Of a stretch of 64,000 nt of DNA, positions 11,641 to 20,381 are shown in pieces. The stretch comes from Halichondria panicea (taxonomy: Eukaryota > Porifera > Demospongiae > Suberitida > Halichondriidae). The stretch spans positions 3,837,182 to 3,901,181 of the forward strand of contig NC_087384.1 of the NCBI RefSeq assembly GCF_963675165.1. The letters run 5' to 3'. The notes below the pieces were generated by a model. It worked only from the letters and a program-made list of their open reading frames with translations. It was not told the DNA's origin and did not search any database. Numbering within the stretch: position 1 is the stretch's first letter; each line of letters starts with the position of its first letter. Both the position numbers and the translations under genes were made by a program.

Positions 11641-11936
11641 ACCATCTATATAAAATGTATATGCTTCTAATGTGTATATGCTTCTAATGGTTATTTCTAC
11701 CCAAATGAGTTACAACAACTGTAAGCTTGGTTGCAAGCTTGGTTGTCAGGGATGAAATTGGGTTGTACTAAAGTTACCTAATGGCATATGGTTGTACTAA
11801 CCCATGCAAACCCATGCAAGGTTAAAGAGATCACAATATGAACTAGTAAAAACTACCCAATATAAGAGTTATTTCTACCCAACTGAGTTACAACAACCGT
11901 AAACTTCATTTCAGGATAATCATTGTGATGGTAATG

Positions 11937-12126
11937 TGTTATTTTCTAGAACATCACAGAATCACAAAACAGAACTAAGAGTAAAGGTCACACACGTGGC
12001 TTAATCACACACGTGGCTTAAAATACAAACACACAAGAATATTCTAGAAGACCAAAGGTCACTAATAATTCATTACGTAATGGCTAAATATACTAATTAC
12101 AACAAGTCAGAGTTCAGTTTCCAACA
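11937..12126 (-). repeat. Copia 3' LTR (190 bp)
   Basis: On the minus strand it runs TGTTGGAAACTG to CTAGAAAATAACA. It is 17 bp longer than the other LTR because tcacacacgtggcttaa (11988-12004) is repeated in tandem at 12005-12021. Confidence 0.92.
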
Positions 12127-12135
12127 CTCCCACTT
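12127..12135 (-). promoter_or_regulatory. Polypurine tract
   Basis: On the minus strand AAGTGGGAG directly precedes the TGTTGG start of the 3' LTR. This is where the plus-strand primer of reverse transcription is expected. Confidence 0.7.
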
Positions 12136-12164
12136 AGGATTTGTCACAAGTTCTTCTATTCCCA

Positions 12165-12943
12165 TTAGGGTACGCAATTTCTCGAACTGACCACGAGGAA
12201 TGGGCTTGGTAAGTATATCCGCAACCATCTCAGAGGTAGGGCAATAAGCGACATCGACAATGCCATCCTCCAGTGCTTTCCGTATGAAGTGAAATCGAAT
12301 ATCGATATGCTTTGTTCTGGAGTGCGCAATTGGATTTCGAGACCAATTGGATTTCGAGACAGTGCTAAGGCTCCTTGGTTATCTTCCTTGATAACAATCG
12401 GTTCTGTTGGCATCTGTAGATCTGTAAGCAACTTCTGGAGCCATGTTGCTTCTTGTGCAGCCAGACTTAGTGCCACATACTCGGCTTCTGTTGTGGACAG
12501 AGCAACCACTGCTTGCTTCTTGCTTAACCAGCTTACTGCTCCACCAGCGAGTAAAAACAGATTTCCTGTAGTTGAACGTCTGTCATCCAGATCCCCTCCC
12601 CAGTCAGCATCTGAAAATCCAGTGACTGGTTTTCCATCCTTACAGTACTTCAATGCCAGATTCATCGTTTTCTTCAGATAACGGAATAATAACGGAATAT
12701 TCTCTTTACTGCAGTTTTGTGAGCTTCTGTTGGGTTAGAGCAAAATTTAGAAACTGCTCCCACTGCCTGGGCAATGTCCGGGCGAGTACGCAAACCTGCA
12801 TAGAGCAGACTACCTACCATTGACTGATATTCAACATGGTCAGTAGATCCACTCACTTGATCATCTTTGACTAGCTTCACATTACAATCGGCTGGGGTAG
12901 AAACATTGTTTGCATCTGCAAGGCCAAACTTCTTGAGCATCAA
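12165..12943 (-). pseudogene. Copia pol, RNase H and linker (frame-broken)
   Basis: 12674-12943 carries the RT-RNase H connection (STPADCNVKL, SLLYAGLRTRPDIAQAV). 12165-12665 carries RNase H, with FSDADWGGDLDDRRSTTG, the catalytic acidic block STTEAEYVALS and a conserved KEDNQGALALSRNP. Two perfect tandem duplications break the frame. One is an 11 bp unit at about 12678-12699, between the two segments. The other is a 17 bp unit at 12327-12360, just after SRNP, so the last ~60 residues are out of frame. RNase H degrades the RNA strand of the RNA/DNA hybrid. Confidence 0.85.
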
Positions 12944-12945
12944 CT

Positions 12946-14019
12946 TTATGTACTGCTTCTGGTGTAGCCAAACACAACACTCACACCTAAACAGTAATGA
13001 AGTGGACCCATGTCCTTCATTCTGAACTGCTTGGACAGGAGCCCTTTCGTTTCCAACAGGACTTCAATGACATCTGAAATGAGAATCAGGTCATCAACGT
13101 AGACAGCTATGATTGTTGTGTGCTCATTGAGTCGGGTAAACACGCATGAATCAGCGTCGCTTTGTACAAATCCAATTTGTATCATAAACTCTCTCAAAGC
13201 TCGGTTCCAACACCTAGGTGCTTGTTTTAATCCTTTTAATCCATAAAGAGATTTCTTCAATTTGTAGACAAGATTTTCTTTCCCCGAAACTTGGTATCCA
13301 TCAGGTTGTTGCATGTAAATTTTCTCATCGAGCTCGCCATTGAGGAATGCAGTAACTACATCCATTTGATAGACGATCATATCCTTTTGTACAGCAAGGG
13401 CCAAAAGTGTTCGAACTGACGAAAAATGCACAACTGGTGAGAACGTCTCTTCAAAATCGATTCCGTATCTCCCGTATCTCTGAGAATACCCTTTTGCAAC
13501 CAGCCTGCTCTTAAATCGTTCAACTTTGCCTTCTCCGTCATACTTGACTTTAAATACCCATTTGCAGCCTACCACTGCTCTTCCTTCGGGGGGTTCTACC
13601 AAATCCCAAGTATCGTTGTCGACCAGAGACTGATACTCAGCGTCAGTTGCAAGTTTCCAATATTTTGCATGAGGACTTTTGAGTGCTTCATCAAATGATA
13701 CTGGCTCGGGTATTTCTTGCATAATGCAGGCACGGTGCTCAGGTACGATTGCTGTATCAGCAAATTCTGTAGTGGTCGTGTCAGCAGATTCGGAATGTCC
13801 ATAGTAGTCTGGACGTTGCACAGTTCGTTCTGATCTTCGTAGTGGTTCTTCCAGGTTTCGTTCCGATCTACGTGGTAGTTCTTCCGACCGATTCTTCAGG
13901 CTCATCGAACATTTCGCCTTCATCTTCAGGCTCATCGAACAAGTCAGGTAGGATTGGTACACTTTCAGTGCCATCTTTTCGGTTGAGAAATCGAAAGTCA
14001 GATTCATTAAACACAACAT
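12946..14019 (-). pseudogene. Copia pol, reverse transcriptase domain
   Basis: The RVT_2-type reverse transcriptase shows CKWVFKVKYDGEG, RLVAKGYSQ, the QMDVVTAFLNGEL block and the catalytic YVDDLIL motif. Two in-frame 9 bp tandem duplications insert extra residues (RYG near 13465-13485 and GLK near 13223-13245) at positions usually tightly conserved in copia RTs. The first ~50 residues of this frame are not homologous-looking, and the true frame upstream is that of 13868-14374. The C-terminal end runs into the segment at 12674-12943 after another small lesion. Confidence 0.88.
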
Positions 14020-14374
14020 CTCTTCGGATGATGACCTTATCAGTGTTAATATCGATCAATCTGTATCCTTTAGGATTTTTACTATAACCAACAAAACACA
14101 TTCTTCGTGCCTTCTTGTCAAGTTTTCTTCTTTGTGCATTTGACACATGACTATAGGCAGCACACCCAAACACCTTGAGATTACTGATGTCCGGCTTGTG
14201 ACCATGCCACTTCTCATAAGGTGTGAGTTGCTCTTCGTTGGCAGATGTGGTAGTACGATTCCTGAGATAGGCAGCAGTTGATACTGCCTCAGCCCAAAAT
14301 CTATTGGGTAGATTAGAATGAGATAGCATAGCTCTCGCTGATTCCACAAGTGTACGGTTTAGCCGTTCTGCCAC
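13868..14374 (-). pseudogene. Copia integrase C-terminal part
   Basis: It encodes the end of the integrase core and the GKR-like C-terminal region: AERLNRTLVESARAML, then LTPYEKWHGHKPDISNLKVFG, then FVGYSKNPKGYRL and an acidic linker. It is in a different frame from the upstream 14359-16047 segment, with the junction near 14360-14470. A 30 bp in-frame repeat (about 13893-13952) encodes two similar Asp/Glu/Pro blocks. Confidence 0.85.
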
Positions 14375-16047
14375 ACCATTCTGTTGGGGAGAATGAGGTA
14401 CAGTGAGTTGGTGTTTGATTCCGTTTGATGCGAGATATGCTCTGTTCTCAGTTTCATTATCGGCTCATCGCACTCCTTCGTCATCATTGCCTCAAATAGT
14501 TTGAACTTCTCAAACACTTCTGATTTGTGCTTGATAAAATGGACAGAGACACATCTTGTATAGTCGTCAATAAATGTGAGAAAGTAGCGACTTCCACCAA
14601 TCGACTCTGCCTGAAATGGTCCACACACATCACTATGAATGAGTTCTAGTTTTCTTTTCGACTGTTTATGTGTCAGAGACTTGAAGGGTTTGCGCTGCAT
14701 CTTTCCCTCCACACATCCTTCGCAAAACGATAACTCGGAGGTTGTTGACAGTTTAATGCCAGATGCTAAATTTCGATCCACAAGAGTGTTGAGTTGTTGC
14801 TTGTTCAGGTGACCTAACCGTTGATGCCACAAGTCAACTTCTGGTAAGTTTTCTGTTACCACTGAAACATTTTCTTTGTCAGTTAGGACTTCGACTTCAC
14901 ACTTCAGTTGATACAGTTTTCCGGTTAGTGACCCCATTCCTTGAAGACTTCCTTTGGGACCTTTGATCCAACATCGTACTTGATTGAATTTCACTGTGTT
15001 CCCCTTTTTTGCTGCTGCTCTTACAGAGAACAAATTGCAAGCCAGCTTCGGAACGTGTAATACATCATACATTACGGCTTTCTTACTATTGCTGACCTTG
15101 AACAACATGTTTACTCGGACGGTTCCAACTCCCACTGCTTCAACAGTTCTGCTGTCACCAAGGCCAACTTTCTCGGGAGTAGAGAATGCTCGATACGTTG
15201 AAAAATACTCTCTCTTGGGAGTCATATGACTGGACGCACCAGAGTCTATCAACCACTTGTTTTCAGGTACTTCATCGGATACTGGGAATGCTCCTTCATC
15301 TTCATTGCTTGATTCAACTTCATCTTCAGTGATCTTTGCTCGGTGCTGTGACGACCCTCTTCGTTTTGGACAGAACCGTTGAACGTGTCCAGGTTCGTCA
15401 CAAGTCCAGCACCTTGGGGTCTTCCGCCTTTGATTTCCCAATAACACTGAATCGTGTGGTGCCTCAGACTTCAGTTCTTGGGCTTTGAGTTTGCGTTCGT
15501 GATGTATTAGCTGCTGCTGGACAAAGTCTAGTGTCAGATCATCTACGCGTGCCTCAAGTGCAGTAACTACAATAGAGAATGATGAAGGCAGACTTCCTAG
15601 GAGGGTGACAACTTGATCTTCCTCGGAGATTGGTGCTCCAATTGAGCTGAGTTTGTCAGTCAGTTCTTTCATTTCCTTTAGGTGCATGTTGATACAGTTT
15701 CCCTCACTCATTTCCTTCCTAAAGTACTGCTTTTTAAGGAAAAGTTTGTTGGCTAACGTTTCCCTCTCGAAATGTTTTTTGAGGGAATTCCAGGCTTCCT
15801 CTGGTCTTTCACAGGAGGTTATCAGGTACAATTGTGATGTACTAACTGACATAGCAATGACAGAGAATGCCTTCTGTGATTCACTTTGATGCTTCGTTTG
15901 TTGTTCGACTGTTGCATCTTCTGCAATTACAGCTGATCCATCTGCATACTTCCATAGGCCTTTGGCCAGTAACAGATGTTTCACTTGAAATTTCCACGTG
16001 ATCCAATTGGACCCGTCTAGTTTCTCCACAGTCCACTTGTCTTCCAT
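14359..16047 (-). CDS. Copia Gag-protease-integrase N-terminal polyprotein
   Basis: 562 codons from ATG. The N-terminal ~200 residues are a UBN2-type Gag. A CCHC knuckle (CWTCDEPGHVQRFC) lies near residues 212-225 and a retroviral-type aspartic protease (LIDSGASSHM) near 265-275. A GAG-pre-integrase HHCC region (LWHQRLGHLNKQQL...C-x2-C) lies near 410-450, and an integrase core start (IHSDVCGPFQAESIGGSRYF, then IDDYT) near 470-500. The frame leaves the integrase core near residue 535, where a lesion moves the continuation to another frame. The start lies ~100 nt inside the PBS, which fits a copia leader. Confidence 0.9.
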   Translation of the reverse strand: MEDKWTVEKLDGSNWITWKFQVKHLLLAKGLWKYADGSAVIAEDATVEQQTKHQSESQKAFSVIAMSVSTSQLYLITSCERPEEAWNSLKKHFERETLANKLFLKKQYFRKEMSEGNCINMHLKEMKELTDKLSSIGAPISEEDQVVTLLGSLPSSFSIVVTALEARVDDLTLDFVQQQLIHHERKLKAQELKSEAPHDSVLLGNQRRKTPRCWTCDEPGHVQRFCPKRRGSSQHRAKITEDEVESSNEDEGAFPVSDEVPENKWLIDSGASSHMTPKREYFSTYRAFSTPEKVGLGDSRTVEAVGVGTVRVNMLFKVSNSKKAVMYDVLHVPKLACNLFSVRAAAKKGNTVKFNQVRCWIKGPKGSLQGMGSLTGKLYQLKCEVEVLTDKENVSVVTENLPEVDLWHQRLGHLNKQQLNTLVDRNLASGIKLSTTSELSFCEGCVEGKMQRKPFKSLTHKQSKRKLELIHSDVCGPFQAESIGGSRYFLTFIDDYTRCVSVHFIKHKSEVFEKFKLFEAMMTKECDEPIMKLRTEHISHQTESNTNSLYLILPNRMVWQNG

Positions 16048-16140
16048 GACTGGACAAATCCGTTGATCCTTGATCCGACAAATCCATTGATCTTGATCCG
16101 AGTTCTGTTTACTGTTATCTAGATCTACTGCTCAGCTTAG

Positions 16141-16161
16141 GCGTTGCCTGGGCCCATAACC
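16141..16161 (-). promoter_or_regulatory. Primer-binding site for an initiator tRNA-Met half
   Basis: Abutting the LTR, the plus strand reads CTGGGCCCATAACC, which is the anticodon stem-loop of eukaryotic initiator tRNA-Met (anticodon CAU), preceded by gcgttgc like the upstream tRNA sequence. Most LTR elements pair with a tRNA 3' end. Pairing with an internal tRNA-iMet segment is the arrangement known for Drosophila copia, which is primed by a tRNA half molecule. Confidence 0.8.
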
Positions 16162-16334
16162 TGTTATTTTCTAGAACATCACAGAATCACAAAACAGAAC
16201 TAAGAGTAAAGGTCACACACGTGGCTTAAAATACAAAAACACAAGAATATTCTAGAAGACCAAAGGTCACTAATAATTCATTACGTAATGGCTAAATATA
16301 CTAATTACAACAAGTCAGAGTTCAGTTTCCAACA
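16162..16334 (-). repeat. Copia 5' LTR (173 bp)
   Basis: It is near-identical to the 11937-12126 copy apart from lacking the 17 bp tandem duplication and one a/c difference in the 'tacaaa(a/c)acac' stretch. The minus-strand copy ends AAATAACA directly before the PBS. Confidence 0.92.
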
Positions 16335-16339
16335 TGATG

Positions 16340-17220
16340 ACATGTACATTAATGAATACTTTAAGCTTATGTATCTAAAACTGTTCGACATCACATGACA
16401 ATGATATACATTCCTATCCAGAATATTAATAACAAGTGACTTCTGAGATGTGATATCTATACCATAGGCGTGATAGTGATCATCAAAATAACGTACTTCA
16501 CAATGACGTACATTAAAAAGAACCATATCACCAGCAATGACAATAAGTTCCTCAATAACAGATGTATTCACACTTATACCGGGGACCATTTCAATAATAC
16601 GTTGTTGAATTTCATTATTAAGTGTTGAGGACGGTGGTCCACATTCAACCACTATTTGTATAACATGCTAAACGCTGATGGTGGTTTGCTAAGAAAGTGT
16701 AATATTCTTAACCGATTATGCGCAAATGACGCCTATTGGCGTCACTCTGGAAAGTGGCCGACACGGCCGTTGACGCCAATTGGCGTCATATGCAGCGATC
16801 CGGCTTCTCTCTGCGGTAAAGAAACCAGGGTGGGGTAGTTTCCAGGGTGGGGTAGTTTAACGCTACGACTACGTCCAGTTACTGTTTAGGTAAGTATATA
16901 TGCAGTCAAAAACTTATTTTTGCAATACACGCTTGAATATGCAGCTACTTTACAAATTAAATATTAATTATTAGCATACTTTCAAAAAATTATATAGAGC
17001 ATGCCACACTAGACCAGTAAGGAGGTGCTGCAAGTAGAAGATCTAGCACCTGAGTACAGCGAAATAGACAGAGACGTGCCGGGTGGTGATGATGAATTTT
17101 CTGATCAATAACAGTTTAGAGAGGAGCTGGACAGTTACATTACTCCAACCAACAAATAAAATAGCTTCACTCAATGCATGGACTAAAAACAAGAGACCAC
17201 AAATAACAAGAGACCACAAA
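16340..17220. other. Gene-free stretch
   Basis: No recognisable coding. Short inverted tgacgcc/ggcgtca motifs lie near 16727-16792. Tandem microduplications occur near 16823-16860 ('ccagggtggggtagttt') and 17188-17220 ('acaagagaccacaaata'). Confidence 0.4.
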
Positions 17221-17225
17221 TACTT

Positions 17226-18690
17226 TGTTACTTTAGTTACTTTGTTAACCCCAAGAAAACGTGGCTAGTTACTAAAGATGGCTCCCTCTCCACAGCCTCT
17301 CAGATATTTGGGGATTCTGAGGTCAACATCACCACGGAAGGAAGACCAGTGCTTGGTTCCCCAATTGGCAAACAGGAGTTCATATCTGATTTTGTAACAG
17401 GAAAAGTAACAAACTGGATAGCGGAAATTGAAAAACTGTCGGAAATAGCAGACAGCCAACCGCACGCAGCCTATGGTGCTATCACTCATGGCCTTGCAAG
17501 TAAAATAATGGGCCTACCTCTCAATAACTACCCCAGATATTGACCAACTACTGCTTCCCCTTGAGAACTCCATTCGAACCACCTTGCTCCCAAAACTTAC
17601 AGGCAGAGACGCACCCAATGATCTCGAGAGGAGTCTATTTGCCCTCCCTGCTCGCCTAGGAGGTTTAAATATAGGAAACCCGGCGTCGTTGGCAGTCCAA
17701 CCATACACATCATCACAACAGGTGACAAAACCTCTCGTTGACTTAATAGCTTCGCAAAACAAAAATTACCCCTATGAAGTCCTCTTACACCAAATCAACA
17801 CGAAGAACAAAATAAAAGAAACAAGAAGAAGTACAGGACTGCAGGTGGCTAATGAGATACAAGAGTCTCTCACACCACCAATGCAATTAGCAACAGACCT
17901 TGCAAGAGAAAAAGGCGCCTCCAGCTGGCTCACTGCTTTACCGCTAGAAGAGCATGGATTCGCACTCCACAAAACAGCATTCCGTGATGCCATTGCCCTT
18001 CGGTATGGCTGGCCCCCATCGCAGATCCCCACAAACTGTGTGTGTGGCCATTCTTTTTCAGTGCAACATGCCCTCTCGTGCCCTAGAGGAGGATTCCCCT
18101 CAATTAGACACAACGAGCTGAGAGACATCACAGCATCGCTTTTAAAAGAAACTTGCCATGGAGTGGCCACTGAACCGTCTCTACAACCCATCACAAGCGA
18201 AACATTCAACAGAACCACCGCAAATCGACAGAACGGTGCCCGTCTTGATGTAGTGGCTAATGGTATTTGGGGAAGTTCTTTCGAGAGAGCGTTCTTTGAC
18301 GTTAGGGTTTTTAACCCATTTGCTCCCTCGAACAGACACTCCTCTCTAACCGCATCTTATCGCCACCATGAGAACCTGAAAAAGAGGCACTATGAACAAC
18401 GTATAAGAGAAGTGGAGCACTCCTCTTTTACCCCCCTGGTCTTCGCTACCACAGGTGGCCTTGGCCCAGCAGCTGGAGCCTTCTACAAACGCCTGGCCAG
18501 CATGCTCTCAGACAAATGGAAGCAACCATACAGCACCACCATTGGCTGGCTAAGATGTAGAATATCTTTCTCTCTACTCAGATCCTCCATCATGTGTCTG
18601 AGAGGCGCCAGATCTTCGAAGTCATCCTTCAACGGCCATCTAGCTGCTTCCGTGGACCTCACCATTGCGGACTCCAACCTCTCTGTCTAA
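17226..18690 (+). pseudogene. Non-LTR RT C-terminus with restriction-like endonuclease
   Basis: The first block (to 17540) carries the RT end: VLGSPIGKQEFISDFV and SQPHAAYGAITHGLASK. A 1 nt shift near 17525 separates it from the second block (17540-18690), which continues PDIDQLLLPLENSIRTT and LTGRDAPNDLERSLFALPARLGGLNI. The C-terminal third has a CCHC-like C-V-C-G-x7-H-A-L-S-C motif, RHNELRDITASLL, then ARLDVV and FFDVRVFNPFA. This arrangement fits restriction-like endonuclease (REL) non-LTR clades such as R2/R4/NeSL-type elements. The clade is an inference. The protein would nick target DNA and prime cDNA synthesis, but this copy lacks most of the RT. Confidence 0.7.
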
Positions 18691-18770
18691 ACTCTGAATA
18701 ATAATATTATAGCTTCACATTACCCTGCCATATCTATATTTCAGCCTCAGTCACTCATTCATTACATGTT

Positions 18771-18801
<31 letters not shown>
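17226..18801 (+). mobile_element. 5'-truncated non-LTR retrotransposon with poly(A) tail
   Basis: The copy starts in the reverse-transcriptase thumb region (frame beginning FVNPKKTWLVTKDGS) and runs through a C-terminal endonuclease-like domain, a short 3' UTR and a 27 bp A-run at 18775-18801. A 5' truncation with an intact 3' poly(A) is the hallmark of target-primed reverse transcription. No clear target-site duplication was identified. Confidence 0.8.
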
Positions 18802-18805
<4 letters not shown>

Positions 18806-19082
18806 CAGCTGAAGTGATCCCGTACCAGAAACAATTGAATAGGGTAGAATTGTGACTGGTTGTTGGCTGACTCTGGATCCTATACTCCAGCCTGGCAGGA
18901 GCCATACCTCTCTAAGTCTAAGACTCCAGGCTTCTTTGCTGTGATCCCAGTCCACCACAGTACATGTCTCATGTGACATGTACCACTCAATGTTTCAGCA
19001 TGCCTCCAGTCTAGATCTGGTTTAGTTTTATTGCTTGCTGTGCTAGTCATACATGCTACATGCACTGCATCATCAGGTTTCT

Positions 19083-19275
19083 TTATTACCCGAGGCGCGT
19101 GGGCGGCCACGGGTATAGTAGTCTGTTGGTTTGTTACCCGAGGCGCACGTGGGCGGCCACGGGTATAGTAGTCTGTTGGTTTGTTACCCGAGGCGCGTGG
19201 GCGGCCACGGGTATAGTAGTCTGTTGGTTTGTTACCCGAGGCGCGTGGGCGGCCACGGGTATAGTAGTCTGTTGG
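19083..19275 (+). repeat. 48-50 bp minisatellite with GC-rich hairpin core
   Basis: Four tandem copies of a unit running ttacccgaggcgcgtgggcg, gccacgggtatag, tagtctgttggtttg. They are followed by (GTTT)n. Single or double copies recur at the unit boundaries near 21369, 21417, 43416, 43469, 45669 and 46470. Confidence 0.85.
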
Positions 19276-19751
19276 TTTGTTTGTTTGTTTGTTTGTTTGT
19301 GATGGGCTTTTCTACTCACCTGGATGTCACAGCACTGCGTTTACAGCATGGATAGCCTTCACACAACAATATCTTGATTTAAATAGTGGCAGATTTTGAT
19401 GTTAAAGCTTCTTTGTCGAGCAAAAGCTAAGAAGCTTGTGACTAGGTCTGCTTACCTGGATGTTCTAGCACTGCGTTTACAGCATGAGTAGCCTCCACAC
19501 AACAAGTTTGTACTTTTGATAGTGGCAGCTTTCGGTGTTAAAGCTCCTTTGTCTAATAAAAGCGAGCAAAATGTAGCTTGAACAGAACTTGCACATGCGT
19601 TACTTATAACTGAAGTGATCCTGTACCAAGAAAACGATGGAACAGGGTCACTAAAGTAGAAAGCTGTATATACCAGGAACAATGGAACAGGGTCACTAAA
19701 GTAGAAGCTTGAATTATAGCTCCTACTGCTGACTGGGATCCTACTCCATGC

Positions 19752-20381
19752 TAGTCTCGAATACCCGCCTCAACCTAAAAGCTTGAGTCTGGTCAAACTC
19801 ACATTGAGGTTTGGTTCAGATGTGTCCAGGAATTTCTTGGACATTTAATTGACCACAAGTGGGAATTGACCACAAGTGGGTGTGAAACATGAATAAAATT
19901 ATAGTCTACATGAATATCATTATAGCTAACCGCCACGGCAGCATGGATTGTTACTAATTAGCCCCTGACATGACAGAAGGCGACGTAGGAAAATTCATGG
20001 AGAGAGTTGTAAGGATGTGATATACTAGAACTCTTCAGACTAGCAACAGGACCTTTGGAACACCTTGTCGAAATTAACAGCCTAAATACTCATTTATGTG
20101 AATGTGACCGTCGACCATGGTTTTCATGGCCCTCTAGCTCTGTGCAATGATGGCTTCAAGCTCAGTGTTTTTCTCGTAGGCTTTCAACTCCTAGCCTTAA
20201 TTGATACACTGTCTGATATAGCCCTCTGTGTATGTTCTGTCCCTAACACCGGTGGCTTGTGGCTTTATCACTATGTTTGTGGGCGTGTAGCCCACTTGAC
20301 TTTGCTGACTGTGCAGAACAAAGTTCATATGTGAGTTTGACCAGACTCAAGCTTTTAGGTTGAGGCGGGTATTCGAGACTA
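19752..20381. mobile_element. MULE-like non-autonomous element in array 1
   Basis: Near-perfect terminal inverted repeats of about 50 bp begin TAGTCTCGAATACCCGCC at 19752 and end at 20381. They are flanked by a 9 bp direct repeat, actccatgc (19743-19751 and 20382-20390). Other array units read 'cctactccatgcagaacctgg' without the insert, which gives the empty site. A 9 bp duplication with long TIRs fits a Mutator-like MITE. The interior shows no transposase. Confidence 0.8.

Larger units (their letters stand above)
11937..16334 (-). mobile_element. Full-length Ty1/copia LTR retrotransposon
   Basis: The element is bounded by two direct LTRs (11937-12126 and 16162-16334), each starting TG and ending CA on both strands. 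It has a PBS just inside the upstream LTR, a polypurine tract at the other end, and a gag-pol with copia domain order (Gag, protease, integrase, RT, RNase H) on the minus strand. Possible 5 bp target duplications are taatg (11932-11936) and tgatg (16335-16339), with one mismatch. The LTRs differ by one substitution and one 17 bp tandem duplication, so the insertion is young, yet pol contains several frame breaks. Confidence 0.93.

Noticed and set aside
18773-18979. Frame ending in a poly-Phe run near the A-tract
   Set aside because: The poly-Phe is the reverse reading of the retrotransposon's poly(A) tail.
19083-19275. Regularly spaced repeats as a CRISPR array
   Set aside because: The 48-50 bp units are nearly identical throughout without variable spacers, and the genome is eukaryotic.
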